Below are positions 56,480 to 64,000 of a stretch of 64,000 nt of DNA, one piece after another. The position numbers were made by a program, and so were the translations under genes. Location of the stretch: the NCBI RefSeq assembly GCF_025716945.1, contig NZ_JAOVZT010000011.1, positions 1 through 64,000 on the forward strand, in the 5' to 3' direction. This DNA is from Geodermatophilus sp. YIM 151500. Lineage in GTDB: Bacteria > Actinomycetota > Actinomycetes > Mycobacteriales > Geodermatophilaceae. Numbering within the stretch: the stretch's first letter is position 1; each line of letters begins with the position of its first letter. A model generated the notes under the pieces. The model saw nothing but the letters and a program-made list of their open reading frames with translations. It did no database searches and was not told the DNA's origin.

Positions 56480-56890
56480 TCCGGACGGGGCCGACGTGTC
56501 GGTCACCGCCTCGGCCGGCTCGTCGCCCTGCGGGGCGTCCGCGGGCAGCGGCTGCCCGAAGCCCTCGAAGCCGATCTCCGCGACCAGCAGCAGGTCGCGC
56601 CGGACGTGCCGGCGGCGGTAGGCGATCCGGCTGACCAGGTGGGCGGCGAGCGGCGCGGTGAGCAGTTGGAAGACCGCGACCAGCAGGAGCATCCACACCA
56701 CCGACGAGCCCCGCAGCCGGATCGCCGCGCCGGCCAGGATCAGCAGCACGCCCATCACCTGCGGCTTGGTGCCGGCGTGCATCCGGGACAGCACGTCGTG
56801 GAAGCGCACCAGGCCGAGCCCGGCGGTGAGGCAGAGCAGCGCGCCGAGCAGCAGCAGGACCGCCGCGACGGCGTCGAGCAGGCCGCTCAC
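56453..56890 (-). CDS. mrpG: Na+/H+ antiporter subunit MrpG
   Basis: A 145-residue protein with three transmembrane helices, GLVRFHDVLSRMHAGTKPQVMGVLLI being the family signature. The C-terminal ~50 residues are a hydrophilic extension. Last gene of the Mrp operon; its start overlaps mrpF (ATGA). Confidence 0.93.
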   Translation of the reverse strand: MSGLLDAVAAVLLLLGALLCLTAGLGLVRFHDVLSRMHAGTKPQVMGVLLILAGAAIRLRGSSVVWMLLLVAVFQLLTAPLAAHLVSRIAYRRRHVRRDLLLVAEIGFEGFGQPLPADAPQGDEPAEAVTDTSAPSGGSSRAREG

Positions 56891-57216
56891 CGCGGCACCC
56901 CCCGCTCCTCGGCCGGCTCGGGCAGCCCGACGTCGACACCGTCACCCGTGGTCGACCGGATCAGCATGCCGCCCACGTACCGGGCGACGCCGACGGCACC
57001 GAGGAAGCCGAGCAGGCTCACCACCACCACGACGGGCACGATGACCGTGTTGCGCTCCAGCGCGGCCACCACGACCAGCGCCGCGGCGACGACGGCGAGG
57101 ATCGTGTCGGCCGCGACCACGCGGTCCAGCAGCGAGGGCCCGCGCACCAGCCGGACCAGCGCCAGCAGCACCGCAGCGGTCAGCAGCACATAGGCGACGA
57201 CGGAGACGGCGGTCAC
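56887..57216 (-). CDS. mrpF: Na+/H+ antiporter subunit MrpF
   Basis: A 109-residue protein with three transmembrane helices; RLVRGPSLLDRVVAADTI is the conserved MrpF motif. GTG 57216 overlaps the mrpE stop. The C-terminal tail is charged. Confidence 0.92.
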   Translation of the reverse strand: MTAVSVVAYVLLTAAVLLALVRLVRGPSLLDRVVAADTILAVVAAALVVVAALERNTVIVPVVVVVSLLGFLGAVGVARYVGGMLIRSTTGDGVDVGLPEPAEERGVPR

Positions 57217-57830
57217 CGGCGGCCCCCCCGCTGCTCGTCGATCGCGTCGGCGCCCCCGGTGGCGTCGGGCGGCCGGCCGATCCCGGCCGGGTCGGGCAGC
57301 CGGTCGAGGGCGGCGATGTCGTCGGCCCGCCCGAAGGCGCGCACGATCCGATCCTCGAACTGCAGCACGCCGCGGCGGCGGCGTTCGAGGTCGTCGTGGT
57401 TCCGGACGGGCAGCATGTGCACGGCGATGATCCGGTCCTCCCGGTCCAGGTCCAGGACGATCGAGCCCGGCGTCAGGGTCAGCGCCTCGACGACGAGGCT
57501 GAGCAGCAGGTCGGAGTCGGTGCGCAGCTGGACGACGATCAGCGCCGTCGACCGCCCACCGCCGGGCCGCACCGCCTCCCACGCCACCTCGGCGCTGGAG
57601 CGGGCCAGCTCGCCGAGGAAGACGACGGTCAGCCGGAGCACGGCCCAGGGCCGGAATCGCGCGTGCTGCTCCACCTGCGGCAGCGGCAGGGCATGGGTGA
57701 CCACCAGCGCCACGGCGGCGCCGGCGAGCAGGTTCGCCCACGACCAGGTGCCCCACAGCAGCACCCACACGACCACCAGGTAGCCCAGCACCGGCAGCTC
57801 GTGCACCAACCTCCGGATCCGCTCGCTCAC
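57213..57830 (-). CDS. mrpE: Na+/H+ antiporter subunit MrpE
   Basis: A 205-residue protein with two N-terminal hydrophobic segments and the cytoplasmic part containing SLVVEALTLTPGSIVLDL and VHMLPV, as usual in MrpE. The tail beyond residue 165 is extended and charged. GTG 57830 overlaps mrpD. Confidence 0.92.
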   Translation of the reverse strand: MSERIRRLVHELPVLGYLVVVWVLLWGTWSWANLLAGAAVALVVTHALPLPQVEQHARFRPWAVLRLTVVFLGELARSSAEVAWEAVRPGGGRSTALIVVQLRTDSDLLLSLVVEALTLTPGSIVLDLDREDRIIAVHMLPVRNHDDLERRRRGVLQFEDRIVRAFGRADDIAALDRLPDPAGIGRPPDATGGADAIDEQRGGRR

Positions 57831-59809
57831 GGCACCCCCTCCGCGGAGTCGGCCGGGCCCTCGCCGTACACGGCCTCCCGGTAAGGCACCCGTTCGAGCA
57901 GGTCGCCGGCGGCGCGGTCGGTGAGCGCGTAGAGCGGCCCCGCGAGCCCGGTCAGGGCGACGGTCACGGCGACCAGGGCGCCGGTCGTGGCCACGAGCAC
58001 CGGCGGCAGCGGCCTCCGCTGGTCGGGCCGCAGCTCGTCGGCCTCGTCGTCCTCGCGGACGGCGACCGCGCTCGCGGCCTCGGCCTGGCGCGCCAACGCG
58101 GCCCGCAACTCCGGGTAGCGCCGGGCGACGCCGGCCCGGGCCAGGACGCCGGCACCCCGGCGGCCGGCCCTGGCGGCGCCGACCGCCCTGCCCGTCGGAG
58201 CGCGGCTGTCCCCGCCGCCGTCCGGGTCGATGCCGTCCGGGACGATGCCGTCCGCGACGCCGGCGTCCGGGGCGTCCTCCGCGTCCTCCGCGTCCTCCGC
58301 GTCGTCCGCGTCGCCGCCGTCGGCACCGGTCCGGGCGGCCTGCTCGAGTTCCTCGTCGCGCAGTGGTGCGGGAACGGGCGGGCGGTCGCCGTCGGACCCA
58401 CCGGTGTCCTCCGACCCGGCGGCGTCCCGCGCGGCCTCGGCCTCCTGGGCCGCCGATGCGTCGGCGGTGTCGGCCTCGGGTTCCTGCGCCGGCGGGCGCC
58501 AGAAGGCGCGGGTCCAGACGCGCGAGACGGCCAGCAGCGTGAGCAGGCTGGTCACCACGCTGCCGGCGACGAGCAGCGCCGGCAGCACCCCACCCGCCTC
58601 GACGCCGGCCTGCAGGAGCCCCAGCTTGCCGAGGAACCCCGACAGCGGCGGGATGCCGGCCAGGTTGAGCGCGGGCACCAGGAAAAGCGTGGCCAGCACC
58701 GGCGAGGCCGCCGCGAGGCCACCGAGCCGGTTGACCGACGTCGACCCGCCCTTCCGCTCGACCAGGCCGGCGACGAGGAACAGCGACGTCTGGATCGTGA
58801 TGTGGTGGACGACGTAGAAGATGGCCCCGGCCAGACCGGCGACCGTGCTCAGCGCCACGCCGAACACCATGTACCCGATGTGGCTCACCAGCGTGAACGA
58901 GAGCAGCCGGCGCAGGTCGACCTGGGCCACCGCGCCGAGGATGCCCACGAGCATGGTGGCCAGCGCGCCCAGCAGGAGCAGGTCGTCGACCAGCCCCGCG
59001 CCGGGGAACAGCAGCGTCTGCGTGCGGATGATCGCGTAGACGCCGACCTTGGTGAGCAGCCCGGCGAAGACGGCGGTCACCGGCGCCGGAGCGGTGGGGT
59101 AGCTGTCGGGCAGCCACGCCGACAGCGGGAAGACGGCGGCCTTGATGCCGAACGCGGTGAGCAGCAGGCAGTTGAGCATCGTCCGGGTGCCGTCGTCGAG
59201 CTCGGCGAGGCGGAAGGAGAGCTGCGCCATGTTGACCGTGCCGGTCGCGGCGTAGACCAGCCCGATCGCGGCGAGGAACAGCAGCGAGCCGAGCAGGCTC
59301 ACCACGACGTAGGTGATGCCGCCGCGGATCCGGCGGGCCGACCCGCCGAGGGTCAGCAGCACGTAGCTGGCGGTCAGCAGCACCTCGAAGCCGACGTAGA
59401 GGTTGAACAGGTCCCCGGCGAGGAAGGCGAAGCCGACGCCGGCGACCAGCACCAGGAAGGTCGGGTGGAAGATCGACACCGGGGCCTGCGCGGCGGTGTC
59501 GGTGACGCCCTGGCCGACGGCGAACACGAGCACGCCGAGTGCCACCGTCGTCGCGACCACCAGCATCAGCGCGGACAGCCGGTCGACCACCAGCATGATC
59601 GCCTGCGGCACCGGCCAGCCACCCGCGGCCACGGCGACCGCCCCGTCGGCGTCGGCGAGCAGCAGGAGCGTGACCGAGACGGCCAGCACCGCGCCGAGCA
59701 CGGCCAGGCTGAGCAGCCGCTGGGCCCGCGGGTACCGGCCGAGCACCAGCGAGGCGGCGGCGCCGAGCAGCGGCAGCAGCACCGGCAGCGGGGCGACGAC
59801 GCGGATCAC
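57827..59809 (-). CDS. mrpD: Na+/H+ antiporter subunit MrpD with a large acidic insertion
   Basis: A 660-residue proton-translocating subunit, about 160 longer than usual MrpD. The conserved membrane core has E142 in LYVGFEVLL, K223 in GIKAAVFPLSAWLPDSYP and K254 in LLTKVGVY. Residues 439-602 are a hydrophilic, acidic insertion containing DAEDAEDAEDA encoded by a 9-nt tandem repeat (58268-58310); one last transmembrane segment (about 602-625) follows. ATGA overlap with mrpC. Confidence 0.94.
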   Translation of the reverse strand: MIRVVAPLPVLLPLLGAAASLVLGRYPRAQRLLSLAVLGAVLAVSVTLLLLADADGAVAVAAGGWPVPQAIMLVVDRLSALMLVVATTVALGVLVFAVGQGVTDTAAQAPVSIFHPTFLVLVAGVGFAFLAGDLFNLYVGFEVLLTASYVLLTLGGSARRIRGGITYVVVSLLGSLLFLAAIGLVYAATGTVNMAQLSFRLAELDDGTRTMLNCLLLTAFGIKAAVFPLSAWLPDSYPTAPAPVTAVFAGLLTKVGVYAIIRTQTLLFPGAGLVDDLLLLGALATMLVGILGAVAQVDLRRLLSFTLVSHIGYMVFGVALSTVAGLAGAIFYVVHHITIQTSLFLVAGLVERKGGSTSVNRLGGLAAASPVLATLFLVPALNLAGIPPLSGFLGKLGLLQAGVEAGGVLPALLVAGSVVTSLLTLLAVSRVWTRAFWRPPAQEPEADTADASAAQEAEAARDAAGSEDTGGSDGDRPPVPAPLRDEELEQAARTGADGGDADDAEDAEDAEDAPDAGVADGIVPDGIDPDGGGDSRAPTGRAVGAARAGRRGAGVLARAGVARRYPELRAALARQAEAASAVAVREDDEADELRPDQRRPLPPVLVATTGALVAVTVALTGLAGPLYALTDRAAGDLLERVPYREAVYGEGPADSAEGVP

Positions 59810-60363
59810 CGCCGCCTCCGCCGGGCGGCCGGCAGGCCGATGTCGTCGGAGGCGGAACCGGCGTGGTCGCGCGCGAGCCGCCCCTCGACGTCGCTGCCGG
59901 TGGGCGGGCCGAGGTCGGGCGGGCGGTCCTCCGCGCCGAGCACGCTGTCCTCCACCGGCAGGTCGCCGGGGTCGATGTCGTCGGGGTCGAGCGCGTCGGC
60001 GCGGGCCTTCGACCGGTCGGCGACGCGGCGGTCCTCCTCGTCGACGGCGATGACCTCCTGGCGCACCAGACGCCAGGAGCGGTGGATCACGGCGAGCACG
60101 AAGGCCGAGACGCCGAAGGTGATCACGATGGCGGTGAGCACCAGCGCCTGCGGCAGCGGGTCGCCCATCTCCTCCGGCTCGGCGTAGCCGACGATCGGCG
60201 CCAGCCCGGCCGGCCCGCCGGCCGACAGCACCAGCACGTTGGTGGCGTTGCCCAGCAGCAGGAAGCCCAGCAGCACCCGGGTCAGGCTGCGGTCGAGCAG
60301 CAGGTACGCCCCGGCGGCGTACAGGCCGCCGATGACGACCGGCAGCACGACGGTGGGGGTCAT
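59806..60363 (-). CDS. mrpC: Na+/H+ antiporter subunit MrpC
   Basis: A 185-residue NuoK-like protein with three transmembrane helices; GNATNVLVLSAGG and DPLPQALVLTAIVI are diagnostic. The last ~80 residues are an acidic/basic cytoplasmic tail not found in short homologues. ATG 60363 overlaps mrpA. Confidence 0.93.
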   Translation of the reverse strand: MTPTVVLPVVIGGLYAAGAYLLLDRSLTRVLLGFLLLGNATNVLVLSAGGPAGLAPIVGYAEPEEMGDPLPQALVLTAIVITFGVSAFVLAVIHRSWRLVRQEVIAVDEEDRRVADRSKARADALDPDDIDPGDLPVEDSVLGAEDRPPDLGPPTGSDVEGRLARDHAGSASDDIGLPAARRRRR

Positions 60364-63251
60364 CGCAGGATCACCTCGTCGGGAGCGGCCTCGATCGGGT
60401 CGTTCTCCTCCTCCTGGCGGTCGAGCTCCGCGCCGAGGCTGCGCAGCACGTCGAGCACGAGGCCGACGACGACCAGGTACACGCCGATGTCGAAGAACAG
60501 CGCGGTCACCAGCTTCACGTCGCCCAGCACGGGCACGGTGGCCTCGAACACCGCCGTCTCCAGCACCTGGCCGCCCAGCGCCAGCCCGACCGCGCCGGTG
60601 CCGCCGGCGAGGAGCAGGCCGAGGCCGAGCAGCACGCCGGGGTCGACCGGCGCGGCCTCGGCGAGCTCGTACCGGCCACCGGCGAAGTAGCGCAGCACGA
60701 GCGCCAGCCCGGCGACCAGGCCGCCGGCGAACCCGCCGCCCGGGGAGTTGTGCCCGGAGAAGAGGAGGAAGACGGAGAAGACGACGACGGTGTGGAACAG
60801 CAGGCGGGTGACCACCTCGAGCACCACCGAGCGGCGCTGCGGCTGCAGGGTGCCGCCCGCGGACAGCCAGCGACCGCGTGGTGCCCGGCGGGCGCGGACG
60901 GCATCGCCGCCGGCCGCCCCCCGCGCGCGGGCCAGCGCGCCGGTGCGGCGCCGCAGGAAGACCAGGCTGGCCACCCCCGTCGCCGCGACGACCAGCACCG
61001 AGATCTCGCCGAAGGTGTCCCAGGCGCGGATGTCGACCAGGGTCACGTTGACGACGTTCTCGCCCTCGCCGACCTCGTAGGCCAGGGCTGGGTACTCCTC
61101 GGAGACCGGGGCGGCGGTGCGCGCGGACAGGGCCGCGGCGCTGGCCAGGCCCATGAACAGCCCGGCCCCCACGGCCACGACCGTCCGGCCGACCTTCTCG
61201 ATGCGGTTGTGCCGCTCCACGATCGACAGCGGCAGCTTCCGCAGCACCAGGACGAAGGCGACCAGCGTGATGCTCTCGATGAGGAACTGGGTCAGCGCCA
61301 GGTCCGGGGCCCCCTGCAGGACGAACAGGACCGCCAGCCCGTAGCCGGTGATGCCGACGACGAGCGCGGCGGCCAGCCGTTGCCGCAGCCGGACCGCGGT
61401 CGCCGCGGCCGCCAGCACCGCCACCGCGACGACCGCCTGGATCGGCGAGTCCCAGGCCCGCCACTGCCCGGGCCACTCGACGCGGGTCACCAGGACCACC
61501 CCGGGGATGGCCAGCACGGTGGCCAGGATGGTGCCGAGGTAGGCGGGCAGCGAGCCGCGCTGGGTGGTGCCGGTGACCAGGACGGCGAGGCGGTCGAGCG
61601 CCTGCAGGAGGTTCCAGTAGCCGGCGTTGGCCGACAGCGGGGACTTGAGCCGGCGCTGCGCGCGGGAGACGCGACCCCGGACGGCGAACAGCGCGGCGCC
61701 GCCGAGGAGGGTGACCGCGGAGAGTGCCAGGGCCGGTTGCAGCCCGTGCCACAGGGCGAGCTTCTCGGTCTCCGGGGCGTAGAGGGGCAGCTCCTCGGCG
61801 TAGCGCGCCAGCAGCGGGTCGAGCAGCGGGGACAGCGGGCCGGCTGCCAGCCCGACGAGGGCGAGCACGGTGGGGGCGGCCAGGAACAGCGGGCCGGGCC
61901 GGTGCTCGAGCTCCGCGGGCGCCTGCTCGGGCAGGTCCGGCGGCTCCGGCGTGCGGGCGAAGGCGCCCCACACGAAGCGCACCGTGTAGGCGACCGTGAG
62001 CACCGAGCCGAGCACCAGGCCGGCGAGGACCGCGAGGGCGGCGGCGCGGTCGGGCACGCCACCCTCCAGCAGCGCGGTGAAGGCCGCCTCCTTGCCGACG
62101 AAGCCGAGCAGCGGGGGCAGTCCCGCCATCGAGGCGGCGGCGAGCACGGCCGCGCCCGCGAGCACCGGCAGCCGCCGGCCCAGCCCGGACAGCCGGCGCA
62201 GGTCGCGGGTGCCGGCGGCGTGGTCGACGACGCCGACGGAGAGGAACAGCGTCGACTTGAACAGCCCGTGCGCGAGCACCATCGCCAGGCCCGCCTTGCC
62301 GAGCTCCGCCCCGCCGCCCCCGACGAGCACCATCAGGAACCCGAGCTGGCTGACCGTGCCGAAGGCGAGCAGCAGCTTGAGGTCGTTCTGGCGCAGCGCG
62401 CGGTAGCCGCCGACCAGCATGGTGAGCAGGCCCAGGCCCAGCACGGTCGGCCGCCAGCCGGGCACGTCGGCCAGGCCGGGGGCCAGCCGGGCGACGAGGT
62501 AGACACCGGCCTTCACCATCGCCGCGGCGTGCAGGTAGGCGCTCACCGGGGTGGGTGCCTGCATGGCGGCCGGCAGCCAGAAGTGGAAGGGCACCATCGC
62601 CGACTTGGTCAGCGCCCCCACCAGCACCAGCAGGGTGCCGACGACGACCAGCCGGCCCTCGCCCGGATCGGAGACGATCTCCGACAGCAGGGTGCTGCCG
62701 CTCGTCCGGGCGAGCACGACCAGCCCGGCCAGCATCGCCAGCCCGCCGGCCGTGGTGAGCACCAGCGCCTGGCCGGCCGCCCGCCGGCCGGCCACCCGCG
62801 CCCCCGACCCGCCGATGAGCAGGAAGGAGAAGACGGTGGTCAGCTCCCAGAAGACGTACAGCAGGTAGACGTCGTCGGCGAGGACCAGGCCCAGCATCGA
62901 CCCGGCGAAGGCCGTCATCTGCGCGGCGAAGCGACCGGTCCCCGGGTCACCGGCCTCGACGTAGCGGGCGCAGTACAGCAGCACCAGCGCACCGACGCCG
63001 GTGACCAGCGCGGCGAAGGTGAGCCCCAGCGCGTCCAGCCGCAGCACGACCGCCAGGTCGAGCGTGGGCACCCAGGGCACCGTCTCGCGGACCTCGCCGC
63101 CGTCGAGCACGGTGGGCAGCCGGGTCATCGACCACGCGAACCCGGCCGCAGGCACCAGCGCGAGCGGGAGGAAGACCTGCCGCCCCCACCACCGCGCGAG
63201 CGCCGGCGCGACCAGCGCCGCCCCGAGGTGCAGCAGCAGCAGGACGATCAC
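60360..63251 (-). CDS. mrpA: Na+/H+ antiporter subunit MrpA fused to MrpB
   Basis: A 963-residue subunit. The NuoL-like part has the conserved FWELTTVFSFLLIG, KSAMVPFHFWLPAAMQAPTPVSAYLHAAAMVKAG and later FKSTLFLSVG; the MrpA C-terminal part contains DLALTQFLIESITLVAFVLVLRKLP and WDTFGEISVLV. From about residue 825 an MrpB-like domain is fused (FSVFLLFSGHNSPGGGFAGGLVAG), a fusion common in actinobacteria. GTG 63251 has GGGAG upstream. First gene of the operon A/B-C-D-E-F-G, which exchanges Na+ for protons in pH and salt homeostasis. Confidence 0.95.
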   Translation of the reverse strand: MIVLLLLHLGAALVAPALARWWGRQVFLPLALVPAAGFAWSMTRLPTVLDGGEVRETVPWVPTLDLAVVLRLDALGLTFAALVTGVGALVLLYCARYVEAGDPGTGRFAAQMTAFAGSMLGLVLADDVYLLYVFWELTTVFSFLLIGGSGARVAGRRAAGQALVLTTAGGLAMLAGLVVLARTSGSTLLSEIVSDPGEGRLVVVGTLLVLVGALTKSAMVPFHFWLPAAMQAPTPVSAYLHAAAMVKAGVYLVARLAPGLADVPGWRPTVLGLGLLTMLVGGYRALRQNDLKLLLAFGTVSQLGFLMVLVGGGGAELGKAGLAMVLAHGLFKSTLFLSVGVVDHAAGTRDLRRLSGLGRRLPVLAGAAVLAAASMAGLPPLLGFVGKEAAFTALLEGGVPDRAAALAVLAGLVLGSVLTVAYTVRFVWGAFARTPEPPDLPEQAPAELEHRPGPLFLAAPTVLALVGLAAGPLSPLLDPLLARYAEELPLYAPETEKLALWHGLQPALALSAVTLLGGAALFAVRGRVSRAQRRLKSPLSANAGYWNLLQALDRLAVLVTGTTQRGSLPAYLGTILATVLAIPGVVLVTRVEWPGQWRAWDSPIQAVVAVAVLAAAATAVRLRQRLAAALVVGITGYGLAVLFVLQGAPDLALTQFLIESITLVAFVLVLRKLPLSIVERHNRIEKVGRTVVAVGAGLFMGLASAAALSARTAAPVSEEYPALAYEVGEGENVVNVTLVDIRAWDTFGEISVLVVAATGVASLVFLRRRTGALARARGAAGGDAVRARRAPRGRWLSAGGTLQPQRRSVVLEVVTRLLFHTVVVFSVFLLFSGHNSPGGGFAGGLVAGLALVLRYFAGGRYELAEAAPVDPGVLLGLGLLLAGGTGAVGLALGGQVLETAVFEATVPVLGDVKLVTALFFDIGVYLVVVGLVLDVLRSLGAELDRQEEENDPIEAAPDEVILR

Positions 63252-63484
63252 GGGGCTCCCGGGGACGGTCTGCGGACACGGCGGTCGGGACACGACCGAT
63301 GGCCGGGCTGCGGCCGCCGACGTCCCCGGGGCGTGCAGTACCGCCGCAGCCAAGATCGGAAACCGGGCAAGGCCCCCGGCTGCCCACCGGCCCCGTCGGA
63401 CACGCCGGCGCCCCGGCGGACCTTGTCCGCGGTTCCGCAGGCCGTCACGCTGGTTGCCCCACCGGCTCGACGACGGGTGCGCCC

Positions 63485-64000
63485 ATGCACGGAACCAGCA
63501 CTCCCCGCGGTCCTCGCGTGCGCGCTCTCCTGGGCGAGCTGGCGGCCGCCGGCCGGACCGACCCCGTCCCCGGCGGGCCACCGGCCGCGGCAGCCACTCC
63601 TCCCCCGCGCTGGCACCGGCTGCTGGTCACGCTGGCTGTGGCTACCGCGGTGGCCGCGCTGGCGTTCACCGTGCTCGCCCTGGTCGACGACCAGCGGATC
63701 ACCGGCGCCGACCGGTGGCTCAAGCTGTGGAAGTTCGCCGTCTCGATCTCGGTCTACGCGGCGACGGTGGCCTGGATGGTGCGACTGGTCCGGGTGCACC
63801 GGCGCACGGCGGCCGTCGTCGGTGGACTCGCCGGGGCCGCCCTCGCGATCGAACTCGTGATCATCGCGGGGCAGGCCGCGCGCGGGACGACCAGCCACTT
63901 CAACGAGGACACCCCGCTCGACGGCCTGCTCTTCAGCGTCATGGGCATGGCCATCGTGTTCGTCTGGCTGGCGACGGTGGTCCTCGCGTTGGTGCTGCTC
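63485..64000 (+). CDS. Hypothetical membrane protein, 3' truncated by window
   Basis: 172 residues are visible and the frame is still open at the window end. A Pro/Ala N-terminal stretch is followed by transmembrane segments (about 45-65, 88-108, 118-135, 155-172). DRWLKLWKFAVSISVYAATVAWMV and RGTTSHFNEDTPLDGLLFSVMG are conserved blocks in actinobacterial proteins of unknown function. ATG 63485 gives a sensible N-terminus; it is divergent from mrpA, with a 233-nt gap in which no confident promoter is seen. Confidence 0.75.
   Translation, partial: MHGTSTPRGPRVRALLGELAAAGRTDPVPGGPPAAAATPPPRWHRLLVTLAVATAVAALAFTVLALVDDQRITGADRWLKLWKFAVSISVYAATVAWMVRLVRVHRRTAAVVGGLAGAALAIELVIIAGQAARGTTSHFNEDTPLDGLLFSVMGMAIVFVWLATVVLALVLL

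Noticed and set aside
60750-63860. Very long plus-strand open frame of 1036 codons
   Set aside because: It is antisense to mrpA, has no recognisable domain and reflects the codon pattern of the minus-strand gene; only the end beyond 63485, in another frame, is a real gene.

Overview
The window is a very GC-rich, gene-dense stretch of a high-GC Gram-positive (actinobacterial) chromosome. Supporting signs are frequent GTG starts, many 4-nt start/stop overlaps, an ANTAR protein, a SoxR regulator, a MarP protease, ArsA-type ATPase pairs, and a gene order from about 29.9 to 53 kb that parallels Mycobacterium tuberculosis Rv3667-Rv3683, Rv3688c and Rv3708c-Rv3710 (from memory of that genome). Geodermatophilaceae-like genera are a reasonable guess, but the family cannot be fixed from sequence alone. 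I see no prophage, IS element, CRISPR array or rRNA; there is one tRNA (Pro, CGG).

Layout. 1-3.4 kb: end of cobD, an ANTAR regulator, a PlsC-type acyltransferase and cobQ. 3.4-11.4 kb: small accessory genes (hotdog thioesterase, PPOX flavoprotein, VOC protein, PemK-like toxin, MBL hydrolase, TetR with a DinB/MPI-type enzyme, AbrB-type permease, and a regulator with two duplicated membrane proteins behind a clear operator), with several local tandem repeats. 11.4-22.5 kb: a cobalamin riboswitch followed by one long operon: chelatase (I+D fused), cobO, cobB, cbiMNQO (cobalt uptake), a CobE-CobC fusion, cobT and a fused precorrin-2 dehydrogenase/SUMT. 22.5-28.2 kb: ABC-2 exporter, a caspase/CHAT-like protein with a LigB-type dioxygenase, soxR divergent from SDR-queA. 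28.3-33.5 kb: lipoprotein hydrolase, acs, holin-X-like membrane protein, epoxide-hydrolase-like enzyme. 33.5-46.3 kb: marP, cupredoxin, CoA-NUDIX, TlpA, nth, crp, NUDIX, RidA, DUF4177, two ArsA ATPases, a class A PBP, GatB/YqeY. 46.3-56.4 kb: metallophosphoesterase, tRNA-Pro, S9 peptidase, asd-lysC, a phospholipase-D-like enzyme, leuA with a leader-peptide attenuator, a double VOC protein. 56.4-63.3 kb: complete Mrp cation/proton antiporter operon (A/B fused, C, D, E, F, G). The window ends inside a membrane protein gene.

The most unusual pattern is at gene junctions. In the cobalamin operon every junction is either a direct start/stop overlap or is bridged by a tiny open frame whose start overlaps the upstream stop and whose stop overlaps the downstream start (four cases: 13774, 14462, 16953, 21151). 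The same arrangement recurs four times on the minus strand at 34958-40287. This looks like relay translational coupling, although chance contributes in such GC-rich DNA. Other candidates are a dispersed hairpin element with a conserved core and changing but complementary arms (33.5, 38.2, 41.0, 56.4 kb), a stand-alone caspase-like protein, a CobE-CobC fusion, a set of genes with a TANNNT hexamer 6-8 nt before the start codon (leaderless transcripts), and operators well placed for SoxR, Crp and two other regulators.
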